The notes under the pieces are model-generated. The model was given only the letters and a program-made list of their open reading frames with translations, had not been told where the DNA came from and made no database searches. This document shows positions 34,089-42,508 of a stretch of DNA of 64,000 nt, one piece after another. Position 1 is the first letter of the stretch. Each line of letters begins with the position of its first letter. The stretch spans positions 1 to 64,000 of the forward strand of contig JAJDHD010000008.1 of NCBI GenBank assembly GCA_030266015.1, read 5' to 3'. A program made the position numbers and the translations under genes. The DNA comes from Christensenellaceae bacterium OttesenSCG-928-K19. Lineage in GTDB: Bacteria; Bacillota; Clostridia; Christensenellales; Christensenellaceae.

Positions 34089-34805
34089 ATGAAAGTTACT
34101 AGTTATGCAGCTTATCCGGATGTAAGCAGCGGTCTGCTGGTGGACAGGACTGCTATTATGGTTGACGCGCTGCGCGCATCCGCAACTATTATTACCGCCG
34201 TGGCAAACAAATGCGACCGCATTGTGCCCACCAGCGAGGTGAACGAGGCCGCTGCCATTCACAAAATTGCCGAGGGCAACATGCTTTTGTGCGGAGAGGT
34301 GGACGCCCAGAAAATAAGCGGGTTTGACCTGGGGAATTCCCCGCTTGAATACACCCAGCAGGTGGTGGAAGACAAAATATTGATTTATGCCACCACCAAC
34401 GGTTCTGTCGCTGTGAAATCGCTTGTGCAGGCCGAAGACATCTTTGTGGGCACGTTTATCAACGCGACCGCTGTTGCCGCAAAGGCCTATGAAATAGGCA
34501 GAGAGATTGTGCTGGTTTGCGCCGGCACAAACGGTCATTTTTCCACAGATGACATCATGGCAATGGGATGTGTTGTCGAGCGGCTTTTAAAGCTGGACGA
34601 GACACTTGAAACGGACGACCTGTGTAAAGTTGCCCTGCGCATTTACAACGAGGCAAAGCAGGACATAAACGCCGCGCTGGAAGGCTGTGCGCAATTTGAA
34701 TACCTGAAGCAACTGAAGCTATATGACGACCTGGAGTATTGCGCGCGCGAAGACATGTTTGACGTTGTGCCCGTATACCGCGAGGGCGTGATTGTGGCGG
34801 GCTAA
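34089..34805 (+). CDS. ComB-like 2-phosphosulfolactate phosphatase family protein
   Basis: A 238-residue protein with the family pattern: VDALRASATIITA near the N-terminus, then EVDAQKISGFDLGNSPLEY, ATTNGSVAV and CAGTNGHFSTDD. In methanogens ComB hydrolyses 2-phosphosulfolactate on the way to coenzyme M; in Firmicutes the physiological role is unclear and partner genes are not present here. GAGG five bases before the ATG at 34089 selects that start over a GTG six bases upstream. Confidence 0.82.
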   Translation: MKVTSYAAYPDVSSGLLVDRTAIMVDALRASATIITAVANKCDRIVPTSEVNEAAAIHKIAEGNMLLCGEVDAQKISGFDLGNSPLEYTQQVVEDKILIYATTNGSVAVKSLVQAEDIFVGTFINATAVAAKAYEIGREIVLVCAGTNGHFSTDDIMAMGCVVERLLKLDETLETDDLCKVALRIYNEAKQDINAALEGCAQFEYLKQLKLYDDLEYCAREDMFDVVPVYREGVIVAG

Positions 34806-34820
34806 AATAGGCATACAAGC

Positions 34821-34856
34821 AAAACCGCCTGCATCTATGACTTGCAGGCGGTTTTT
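34821..34856. terminator. Bidirectional intrinsic terminator
   Basis: AAAACCGCCTGCA and TGCAGGCGGTTTTT arms with a nine-base loop between convergent genes. Confidence 0.9.
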
Positions 34857-34864
34857 ATGTGCCG

Positions 34865-35788
34865 TTATGCGTTCCTCGGCGAATCCTCCGGCAGGTATTC
34901 CTCCCGCTTTTCATTTATGACCACTTCGCCCGTTTTTATATCCATCTCTATACGCCACACATAATCCACATCCCAGCTCGTTTGGGTCAGCACCTCCGCC
35001 ACCCAGCGGGGCGTGCGGTGATCCGGCATTTGCTTTTCCACAAGCAAAAACGTGAGGTCTTCCATATCCTCTACCAAAAGGCTAATGGACGGATAACTGC
35101 CGTCCTCTTCTATATACGGAAAATACGTCGGTTCATTTATCACCGGGCTGTCTTTCATGGCAAGCACTTCGCCAAGCACAATCTGCTTCACCTCATCCGT
35201 GTTGAGCTCATCCGTATTTGCGAAGTCCTCCAGTGAATTATGCATCCGGGTAAAGGATATGACGCTGCCATCCCGCGCCATGGAAAACAAATTGGAATTG
35301 ACAAGGCAGCCCTGCGCCCGTTCCGTTACCTCAATATGCCCCGCGGGAAAGCCATCGCTGACAAATTCTGTAATAAACTCTACCTCATTCGCCTCCCATG
35401 CGTAATAGCCATAAAGCATTTTCGCGTGCTCTGCCGCCAGCCGCTCCATCTCGCTCTCCGGCAGAACCTGCCCCGCGTCCGCCGCATCCCGCAGTTCGCC
35501 ATGCATCAGCCCCGAGACAATCTCGCTGCCATCCTCCGATACCGTATACTCATAGCGGTCGTCTTTGTATTTTTGCAGTGTCTCACCAAATACATTTTCT
35601 ATTGTGCCCATCTTCTCCAGGCTGCCCTCCGAAAACCCGGCCTCCTGCAGCGACAAGATCAACGCTTCCTCACCGGCCTGCCCTGTGGCATTTGCCGTTG
35701 TATCTGCCCCTGCCTGCCCGCCACGCGTGCACGCACAAACGCAAATAATGGCAAGCGCCGCCAGAAGTAAACATGCATATTTTTTCAT
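34865..35788 (-). CDS. Lipoprotein of unknown function
   Basis: A 307-residue lipoprotein starting MKKYACLLL with lipobox VCAC and a Gly/Ala/Thr linker. The body has alternating strands with many acidic residues; the C-terminal part ends in a strand-rich DYVWRIEMDIKTGEV segment that resembles small PepSY-like or YPEB-like folds. No active site is visible. GGGGGA precedes the ATG; the frame upstream to 35878 lacks one. Confidence 0.65.
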   Translation of the reverse strand: MKKYACLLLAALAIICVCACTRGGQAGADTTANATGQAGEEALILSLQEAGFSEGSLEKMGTIENVFGETLQKYKDDRYEYTVSEDGSEIVSGLMHGELRDAADAGQVLPESEMERLAAEHAKMLYGYYAWEANEVEFITEFVSDGFPAGHIEVTERAQGCLVNSNLFSMARDGSVISFTRMHNSLEDFANTDELNTDEVKQIVLGEVLAMKDSPVINEPTYFPYIEEDGSYPSISLLVEDMEDLTFLLVEKQMPDHRTPRWVAEVLTQTSWDVDYVWRIEMDIKTGEVVINEKREEYLPEDSPRNA

Positions 35789-35879
35789 CCACTTGTCCCC
35801 CGTCAAAATTCGATATATCCTTATGACAAGATTTGGATGCGGATTGTTCCCTTGGGCAGTCATTCCTACCCGCAGCACA

Positions 35880-35908
35880 TAAAAAAACCGGCGTTTTCCG
35901 CCGGCTTG
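35880..35908 (-). terminator. Intrinsic terminator
   Basis: GCCGGCG and CGCCGGT arms with a short loop and seven T on the minus strand, after the GNAT gene. Confidence 0.8.
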
Positions 35909-35923
35909 TATCCGTATAATTTT

Positions 35924-36379
35924 TTAAAGCTCTTTTTGCAGCATGAGGATTTCCTCGCCCTCCAGTATGTCGCTTTGCATACTTTCGGATGCGACAAAAT
36001 GCAACTGCTCGCGGTAAATCTTGAGCGCACGGTAGTTGGCGGGGTCCACATTCACCTCCACCACGCGGATGCCAAAGGTTTTCATATCCGCAAATGCGAT
36101 ATTTAAAAGGGACGTGGCAAGCTGTGGCGTGGATTGCGGGTCTACAATGTTAACACTGTGCAAAAACGCCTTGTCCGGGTCGTCAAAGTTGCGCAGGAAG
36201 TATACATAACCCAAAACCTCGTCATATTCCACCGCAACATAAACGCGCGCATGGCGCAGCATGGCAATCAACTCAAAAATATCGAGTGCCTCGCCCGCAT
36301 AAGCGCTGGCCTCGATTTGCACAAGCTGCTCCACCAGGTCAAAATCACGTTCCTTTATTTGAAAATATTCAATCGCCAT
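35924..36379 (-). CDS. GNAT-like acetyltransferase
   Basis: A 151-residue protein with N-acetyltransferase topology: YVAVEYDEVLGYVYFL (strand 4 region), STPQLATSLLNIAF (helix after the CoA loop) and VNVDPANYRALKIYREQLHFV (C-terminal motif). The Q/RxxGxA pyrophosphate loop is replaced by a less typical sequence, so activity is probable rather than certain. The acceptor is unknown. Confidence 0.6.
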   Translation of the reverse strand: MAIEYFQIKERDFDLVEQLVQIEASAYAGEALDIFELIAMLRHARVYVAVEYDEVLGYVYFLRNFDDPDKAFLHSVNIVDPQSTPQLATSLLNIAFADMKTFGIRVVEVNVDPANYRALKIYREQLHFVASESMQSDILEGEEILMLQKEL

Positions 36380-36494
36380 TGCGTTTGTTCCTCCTCTGCA
36401 AAAAAAACGGGCGCTATCGCCACGTTGTCAAACAATTCTAAAGCAACTCTTAGTATAACTGTTCACAAATCAGATTGCAAGAAGTACGGGAAAA

Positions 36495-37256
36495 TTATTC
36501 TTTTTTGCCCTGCCGCGCGGCAACAGGCTGTGCCACGCCTGCGTTCCCCTGTCCCCCAGAAAAATCACTGCGGATAATCTGATCTGCCACAAAGCTGAAA
36601 TAACCGCCGCCCGCCACAATAACATGATCAAGGAACTGAATGCCTAACACATCCAGCGCTTCTTTGATATGCCGTGTGGTTTCGATGTCATTTTTGCTGG
36701 GCCTGGGGCTGCCGCCCGGATGGTTATGCGCCACCAGCACCTTGTCTGCGCTGCTGCGCATGGCGGCCTCGGCAATCTGGCGGATGTATACGGATGTGGC
36801 GGTGGGCAAGCCTTTGGAGAGAAGTGTGGCGCTTTTTACGCCAAAGGCGGCATCCAGGCAAATGATGTAAAAATGCTCCACCGGCTTGCCGTAGAGCAGC
36901 GATTTTGCATAGTCCGCGGCTTTTTCCACAGAGTCAAGCGCAACCCCGCCATCTTCCCCGGCAAACCAAAACTTCGCGGCAAGCTCGGGAATCAGCTTCA
37001 CCAATATGGCGGCAGATTCACCAATCCCCGGCACCTTTTGCAAGTCCTCCACCGTGGCGGCAAACACATTTTTCAGGCTGCCAAAGGTTTGGAGCAAAAG
37101 ATGCGCCAGCTCGTTGGTATCCCGCCTGGGGATGGCATAAAAAAGCAGCAGCTCCAGCGCCTGGTGATCCTCAAACCCGGCGAGCCCCTCGCGCGCAAAC
37201 CTGTTTTTAAGCCGCTCCCGATGCCCGGTGTGCGGCATATCCGTTTCTTTTCCCAT
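36495..37256 (-). CDS. radC: RadC-family JAMM protein
   Basis: A 253-residue protein: an N-terminal helix-hairpin-helix segment (DLQKVPGIGESAA) and a JAB/JAMM metalloprotease-like domain with HNHPGGSPRPSKND carrying the zinc histidines, serine and aspartate. The name is historical; a DNA-repair role is not established, and the domain also occurs in mobile elements. The C-terminal tail of about 25 residues is Gly/Gln-rich. The start is ambiguous between ATGs at 37256 and 37238. Confidence 0.85.
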   Translation of the reverse strand: MGKETDMPHTGHRERLKNRFAREGLAGFEDHQALELLLFYAIPRRDTNELAHLLLQTFGSLKNVFAATVEDLQKVPGIGESAAILVKLIPELAAKFWFAGEDGGVALDSVEKAADYAKSLLYGKPVEHFYIICLDAAFGVKSATLLSKGLPTATSVYIRQIAEAAMRSSADKVLVAHNHPGGSPRPSKNDIETTRHIKEALDVLGIQFLDHVIVAGGGYFSFVADQIIRSDFSGGQGNAGVAQPVAARQGKKE

Positions 37257-37314
37257 ATTCCATATAATTCGAGAACGTTATAGAAAAACCCTTTTCCGAT
37301 TGGCCACGCCTGTA

Positions 37315-37350
37315 AAAAAAGCCCGGCGCAGGTTATTCTGCCCGGAGCAT
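37315..37350 (-). terminator. Probable terminator of the hydrogenase-like sensor gene
   Basis: On the minus strand a GGGCAG / CTGCxCC stem is followed by a run of seven T. Confidence 0.5.
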
Positions 37351-37390
37351 AACAAAAGTGCCGGTTTACGCTTGAGGGCAGGTGCCGCTG

Positions 37391-40102
37391 TTACCCCCGC
37401 CCGGGCGCGGCCTTCCCTTGCTTGTGATTTTCCAGCGCGGCTTCCAGCCCGGCCTGTGGCATGGGCTTGTAATAATAAAAGCCCTGTATGATATCCACCC
37501 CCGCCTGCACGCAATACTCCAGCTGGTTTTTTGTTTCCACGCCCTCCACGCACACTTTTTGTCCCGTCTTGTGGATAAGATCGGCCATGGTAGCAAGGAA
37601 ATCCTTGGAGTAAGTGTTGCTTTCGATATTCTTGATAAACGACCTGTCAATTTTCACAAGGTCAAGCGGCAGTTCATTCAAATAACTCAAGGAGGAATAC
37701 CCCGTGCCGAAATCATCCAGCGCCACCTGCATCCCCGCCTCCACAAACCTGCCCATGATAAGCTTTTGCCTGGAAAGGCTCTCTATACCCAGGCTTTCGG
37801 TAATCTCCAGCACTATATTACCCGGCTTCACGCCCTCGTTCTTCACAATATGATAAAGGCTTGCAAAGATATCCGGCGCGTTAAACTGTTTTACAGACAC
37901 ATTGACGCTTATCATAAAATCCGGATTTGCCTGGTTTATTTTTTTGCACAAGCGCGCCGCCTGCCCCAGCACAAATTCACCCAGCGACAGGATGAGCCCT
38001 GTGTGCTCCGCCACGGGAATAAACGCGCCCGGCGATACGGGCTCGCCGTTGTCGTCCTTCCAGCGCAGCAGCGCCTCCGCACCCACAATCTCCCCCTGCG
38101 CCGACACCCACGGCTGGTAATGCACCTCAAACCGGGCAAAATCATTGGCAATGCAGTCGCGCATCTGGCGGATCATGTCCACGCGTTCGTTCGTATCCGT
38201 ATCCAGGCGCACATCATACATCACAAAATCATTTTTACCGCGTTTTTTTGCCACATGCATCGCAAGGTCGGCATTTTTTATGATAACATCCGCGCTCTCA
38301 TCCGCTACGGGAAAGCGCGCCCCGCCCACGCTGACCGTGCAATAGAAGCGCGCGCCCATTAGCTCCCATGCTTCTTGTGTGCGCGATAAAATAACCTGCG
38401 CGGCCTCATTGGCACGCGCGTCCGGCGCATCCTCCATCATCAGGCAGAATTCGTCCCCCCCAATACGGAACACCTCCGCCTCCTCCATGAATTCTTCTTT
38501 CAGGAAATTGGAAAACTCAGCCAGCAACGCATTGCCAAAGCTGTGCCCATAGCTTTTGTTAATCGTCATAAAATCATCCAGGTCGATCACCAGCAGTTGA
38601 CCCATCTGACCGTTCTTGCGCATATGGCGCAACACAGCCTCCAGCCGCTTTTCCATACCATAGCGGTTTTTCAGCCCGGTTAGCTGATCCATATCCTCCT
38701 GCGCTTCGCTGGCGCCGGTATTCCGCAGCTCTTCCAGCCTGATTTTTTGCATCTGCGATTCCGATTGCTCCATCACCAGCTTTTTTTTGACATAATCCAC
38801 GCAATTTTCCACGTGGTTATATCCCAGTGCCACCGCGCGCGCCATTTCTTCGCAGGAATGATAGCCACAGCCGCTGCAATCTTGCCCCTGCGCGTCCGCC
38901 GTAAACTTAAGCATCTTTTGGAAGGTGTGGTGCAGCATGGTCTTGGTTACTTTTTCCTCCGCTTTATAGCGGTTGTCATAATGCAGCATAAAATCCTGCA
39001 CATCGAGCGCGCTAAACCGCTCGTTAAGCGCTGCCAGCCGCTGCTCCAGGCTGGGTGGGCCGCCCTCTTCCTGCCTGATGCCCCGTTTTTCCACACGCAT
39101 TTTGTTGGTGAAATATGGGATGTGATTGCTGGACGTATTTTTGAATTCCGTCGCCGTGCCATAGTTGCAGCCACGCGCACAGTTTAATATATCAATCAAT
39201 TCGGCGCGATATGGGTCGTCATAATCAACCCTTGCGGCATAAAGATCCAGATAGCTGTAGGAGTATGTTTCGCCTTCCTTCTGGTTTACATAAGCGTTTT
39301 TATCAAGCCCGGTGTAATACTCCAAATTCTCGCGCATACCGCCCTGCGTGGAAAACAACGCGCCCATACCATAATCAATCTCCGATCCATCCGCGTAATA
39401 GTTGGAGATATCCTGGTTTCCTATGGCGCTCATCAGGTGGTCAAACGTGACGTTATAGGAAATATGGCCTGCGTTTTGCGGGCGCTCAATTTCCATTTTT
39501 TTGCCTATGCATGGGCTGATAAACGCAAGCTCGTCTGTCACTCCCATATATTTTTGCAGATAAATCGCCGTGCACATCACCGGGCTTTGCACCGGAATGA
39601 GGCGCTCCAAAAGCTCTGGCTTGTAGCGCTCAATATAATTGACAATGACCGGGCATGGCTGTGAAATAACGCCGCGCCCGCCATAATTCTTCAGGTAATT
39701 TACATAAGCCCAAATGGTAATGTCCGCACCCGCGCTAACGCTGTAAATATGCTTTACGCCGAGGCTCTTCAGGTAGCCCAGCACCATTTTGTATTTTTGT
39801 GGATAATTGATAATAAACGCCGGCGCAATGACGACGGAAATGTCCTTTTCCCCTGTTGAAAGGTCCTCAAAAAAACGCTGTGTATCGTCCTTAAAGATAC
39901 GTGCGTCATGGGTGCAGGTATCCATGCACTTGCCGCACAGGATACACTTTTCCTGGTCGATATAAACCCTGCTGCCGCCTTCTTTTTCTTCTACGGCAAT
40001 ATTCGCGCTAAAAACGGGACATACGCCGATGCACTTATTGCAGCCTTTGCACGCATCCGTCGTTTGGATAATGCCCCTGTTTAACTTGCTGTGGTCGATC
40101 AT
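37391..40102 (-). CDS. [FeFe]-hydrogenase-like sensor fused to GGDEF and EAL domains
   Basis: A 903-residue cytoplasmic protein. Order: two 4Fe-4S ferredoxin motifs (Cys 18/21/24/28 and 53/56/59/63); an iron-only-hydrogenase large-subunit domain (about 90-330) with H-cluster-like motifs QPCPVIV (Cys150), SPCIGKKME (Cys198) and NCARGC (Cys308/312); a further Fe-S motif CSGCGYHSC (409-417); a linker helix; GGDEF with intact RIGGDEF (546-552) and no obvious RxxD inhibitory site; and EAL with EALLR (676), NVS, EITES, DDFGTGYSS, KIDRS and EGVE intact. The usual TSCCPxW motif keeps only one cysteine, as in sensory rather than catalytic hydrogenases. It should convert redox state or H2 into cyclic-di-GMP change. 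GGGGAGGG precedes the ATG. Confidence 0.9.
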   Translation of the reverse strand: MIDHSKLNRGIIQTTDACKGCNKCIGVCPVFSANIAVEEKEGGSRVYIDQEKCILCGKCMDTCTHDARIFKDDTQRFFEDLSTGEKDISVVIAPAFIINYPQKYKMVLGYLKSLGVKHIYSVSAGADITIWAYVNYLKNYGGRGVISQPCPVIVNYIERYKPELLERLIPVQSPVMCTAIYLQKYMGVTDELAFISPCIGKKMEIERPQNAGHISYNVTFDHLMSAIGNQDISNYYADGSEIDYGMGALFSTQGGMRENLEYYTGLDKNAYVNQKEGETYSYSYLDLYAARVDYDDPYRAELIDILNCARGCNYGTATEFKNTSSNHIPYFTNKMRVEKRGIRQEEGGPPSLEQRLAALNERFSALDVQDFMLHYDNRYKAEEKVTKTMLHHTFQKMLKFTADAQGQDCSGCGYHSCEEMARAVALGYNHVENCVDYVKKKLVMEQSESQMQKIRLEELRNTGASEAQEDMDQLTGLKNRYGMEKRLEAVLRHMRKNGQMGQLLVIDLDDFMTINKSYGHSFGNALLAEFSNFLKEEFMEEAEVFRIGGDEFCLMMEDAPDARANEAAQVILSRTQEAWELMGARFYCTVSVGGARFPVADESADVIIKNADLAMHVAKKRGKNDFVMYDVRLDTDTNERVDMIRQMRDCIANDFARFEVHYQPWVSAQGEIVGAEALLRWKDDNGEPVSPGAFIPVAEHTGLILSLGEFVLGQAARLCKKINQANPDFMISVNVSVKQFNAPDIFASLYHIVKNEGVKPGNIVLEITESLGIESLSRQKLIMGRFVEAGMQVALDDFGTGYSSLSYLNELPLDLVKIDRSFIKNIESNTYSKDFLATMADLIHKTGQKVCVEGVETKNQLEYCVQAGVDIIQGFYYYKPMPQAGLEAALENHKQGKAAPGRG

Positions 40103-40179
40103 GGCCCTCCCCGGTTGTCCTATCGCATTCCATCCCCCGGCACAAAACAGGGCACAGGCCCTGCTTGTGTTCGTCCCAA

Positions 40180-40212
40180 TCTAACCACAACTGAATCACA
40201 ACCGAATCACAA
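40180..40212. repeat. Three tandem 11-bp repeats upstream of the hydrogenase-like sensor gene
   Basis: Exactly adjacent units at 40180-40190, 40191-40201 and 40202-40212; minus-strand forms are TTGTGATTCGG, TTGTGATTCAG and TTGTGGTTAGA. They lie 78-110 bases before the ATG at 40102, one helical turn apart, as expected for a regulator array. Confidence 0.75.
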
Positions 40213-40350
40213 GCGGATAGTTGAAAACGGGCTTTTTGTAAATTTTACCCTGTTTTTTGTGTTCCGGTTCTTTGCACTGTTTGTCCCCAGCCCAAGGTGG
40301 TATAATATAATTATAAAGCAACAGAACCGCAACAGGACAGGAGAAAGACT

Positions 40351-41112
40351 ATGGGAATTGCCGTTGTGACAGGCGCTTCATCCGGCATGGGGCGCGAGTT
40401 TGTAAAGCAGATCAGTCAAAGGGGAGATGTGGAGCAAATCTATGCCATTGCCCGCAGGCAAGACCGCCTGGACGAGCTGGCTAAGGAGGTGCAAACGCCC
40501 GTTGTTCCCCTTGCGCTCGACCTGGCGGATACAAAAAGCATCGACACGCTCTCGCAGACGCTTGCGAAGGCGCAGCCGGACGTTGCCATGCTGGTAAACT
40601 GCGCGGGGTTCGCAAAATTTGGCGCGCAGGGACAGGTGGGCACGGCAGACCTGCTTTCCATGATCGACCTTAACGTGCGGGCGCTTGTTGCGCTAACCGA
40701 GCTGTGCATCCCCTATATGAAGGCGGGCGCGCTTATTTTGGAGGTTGCCTCCACCGCGGCGTTCCAGCCGTTGCCGGATATGAACGTATATGCCGCCACA
40801 AAGGCGTTTGTTTTGAGCTATTCCCGTGCGCTTAACGAAGAGCTTGCCGAGCGCAGCATCAGCGTGACCGCCGTGTGCCCCGGCTGGACAAAGACGGAAT
40901 TCTTTGACGTGGCGGAAAAGGACGCCGACAAAAACGCTGTGCACAAAATGCCCTTTATGACCACTCCACAGGCCGTGGTGCGGCGCGCGCTGAAAGATGC
41001 GAAGAACCACCGCAGCGTGTCCGTCTGCGGGGCAATGAACGTGGCACACTGGATTTTCTCCAAAATCATCCCAGACAGCCTGATTATGACAATTTGGGAA
41101 GAGATGAAGTGA
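40351..41112 (+). CDS. Short-chain dehydrogenase/reductase
   Basis: A 253-residue classical SDR with TGASSGMGREF (NADP-type glycine motif), the NCAG motif, the catalytic serine strand and YAATK, followed by PGWTKTEF. It oxidises or reduces an unknown alcohol or ketone. A perfect TATAAT lies upstream near 40311. AGGAGA precedes the ATG. It is divergent from the hydrogenase-like sensor and convergent with the FIST genes, so it is probably an unrelated transcription unit inserted between them. Confidence 0.9.
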   Translation: MGIAVVTGASSGMGREFVKQISQRGDVEQIYAIARRQDRLDELAKEVQTPVVPLALDLADTKSIDTLSQTLAKAQPDVAMLVNCAGFAKFGAQGQVGTADLLSMIDLNVRALVALTELCIPYMKAGALILEVASTAAFQPLPDMNVYAATKAFVLSYSRALNEELAERSISVTAVCPGWTKTEFFDVAEKDADKNAVHKMPFMTTPQAVVRRALKDAKNHRSVSVCGAMNVAHWIFSKIIPDSLIMTIWEEMK

Positions 41113-41128
41113 GGGGTTGCCAGATAAT

Positions 41129-41175
41129 AAAAACCGCGACTGGTGTTACCCTGCCGCGGTTTGTTGTTTCTTTTT
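41129..41175. terminator. Intrinsic terminator between SDR and FIST genes
   Basis: AAACCGCG and CGCGGTTT arms, then TTGTTTCTTTTTT on the plus strand. Confidence 0.75.
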
Positions 41176-41178
41176 TTC

Positions 41179-42387
41179 TTAAAACGCGCACAGCACAAGT
41201 GATTCGTTGTAGGCAAATGTAACCACCTCACCGCTTTTCAACGGGATGGGGCCAATCTCCCCCATGCTGTAAAAGCCCGCGAGGGACATACCCTCCTTCA
41301 TGCTTGCAATCACCCTGTCTGCCTCCACAGAGCTTTGGGGCAGCATGAGCAAATAACGCCCGATGCAGCTGACCGCAACAATGGTGGAATACTGGTAGCC
41401 GTCTTGCTCGCCCTTCTCTATCTTGCTATTCAACTCTTCCATGCCAAGCACGGCAGCCTGCTCTATATCGCTGCGCTCCAGCGTGCAGATGGACAGCGTG
41501 GCTCCCTCTGGAATAAACCCTACCGCCGCGCCGCTGCCCTCCGCGGGGTTGAGCTGATGCAGCGTGCGCACAAAGGAATAATTCTCCCCATCCGGCGACT
41601 CTACATTTTCCAGCAGTACAGGATTTGCAACAAATGTAACCGTGTTGTTGCCCGACGCAAGGCTTGCCACATCAAAGCCCAGATCTTCCATATATTCGCA
41701 AAACGTCTGGTTGCCCACACGGTATACCACATTCTCACGCGCCTCTGTCACCTGGCGCTTGCGCTCCACAGAGGTGCCTGTCACCTTCTTGGCGGTGCAC
41801 ACCGGCTTCAGGTTGCCGGACACACACAAGAGCACCATTTTGTTCGGGTACACGTTGCCGCCAAATATGGTGGCGTTTACATCGCCATCGCCGTTATCCG
41901 ACGGCACGCCGCCAATCACCGGCACCCCCGGTGCAATCCTGTTGAAGGCTTCCGTGAAAATATCCAGCGTTACACCCAGGTTGTATGGGGGCAACGCAAA
42001 AATCAGCTTGGGCTCTTCTGGCAAGCCCTGCCTGGCCTGCCCAAACGCCCGCTCCACCTGATCTTCCACGTTTTCGCGCGTGATATCATCTGTAAGAACA
42101 GCGGAAAAATCACAATCATCCGCCGTCAGCACCATCAGCGTAGCCGCCATTTCGTGGAACCCGCCCTTGCCGTCCATCGACGCAATACACGTGCAGCCGA
42201 TGACAGGAAAGGAAAACCGCTCCATAATATGGGCGACAAAATCCTCCAGGTCGATATCCGAATAGCAATAGAGCAGCCCCACCGAGTTTTTTTGCAGTGC
42301 AAACCCGTTCATAATCCCATCCGCAAGCTCGTTTGCCGCCAGCTGCATATCATCCACCTGATAGGTTACCGCAACATTTGATTTCAT
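41179..42387 (-). CDS. FIST-domain sensory protein (second of pair)
   Basis: A 402-residue soluble protein with a FIST_N domain (FPVIGCTCIASMDGKGG, then PVIGGVPSDNGDGD) and a FIST_C domain (FCEYMEDLGF, GEIGPIPLKSG). FIST domains are predicted small-ligand, possibly amino acid, sensors. It ends in YNESLVLCAF, almost identical to the end of its neighbour. GGGGGA precedes the ATG. It is cotranscribed with the first FIST gene and lies 1.1 kb from the hydrogenase-GGDEF-EAL gene in the same direction. Confidence 0.85.
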   Translation of the reverse strand: MKSNVAVTYQVDDMQLAANELADGIMNGFALQKNSVGLLYCYSDIDLEDFVAHIMERFSFPVIGCTCIASMDGKGGFHEMAATLMVLTADDCDFSAVLTDDITRENVEDQVERAFGQARQGLPEEPKLIFALPPYNLGVTLDIFTEAFNRIAPGVPVIGGVPSDNGDGDVNATIFGGNVYPNKMVLLCVSGNLKPVCTAKKVTGTSVERKRQVTEARENVVYRVGNQTFCEYMEDLGFDVASLASGNNTVTFVANPVLLENVESPDGENYSFVRTLHQLNPAEGSGAAVGFIPEGATLSICTLERSDIEQAAVLGMEELNSKIEKGEQDGYQYSTIVAVSCIGRYLLMLPQSSVEADRVIASMKEGMSLAGFYSMGEIGPIPLKSGEVVTFAYNESLVLCAF

Positions 42388-42508
42388 TTTGTCCCCCTTT
42401 TATACTTAGCAAAGCCTCCACCAAAAATGGTTGAAAGGATGTGCAGTTGCTGCTGCGCTGCTGCTTCCAGTGCAGCTTTGCTATCATTCGCAGTTTTCCC
42501 ACGCATGG

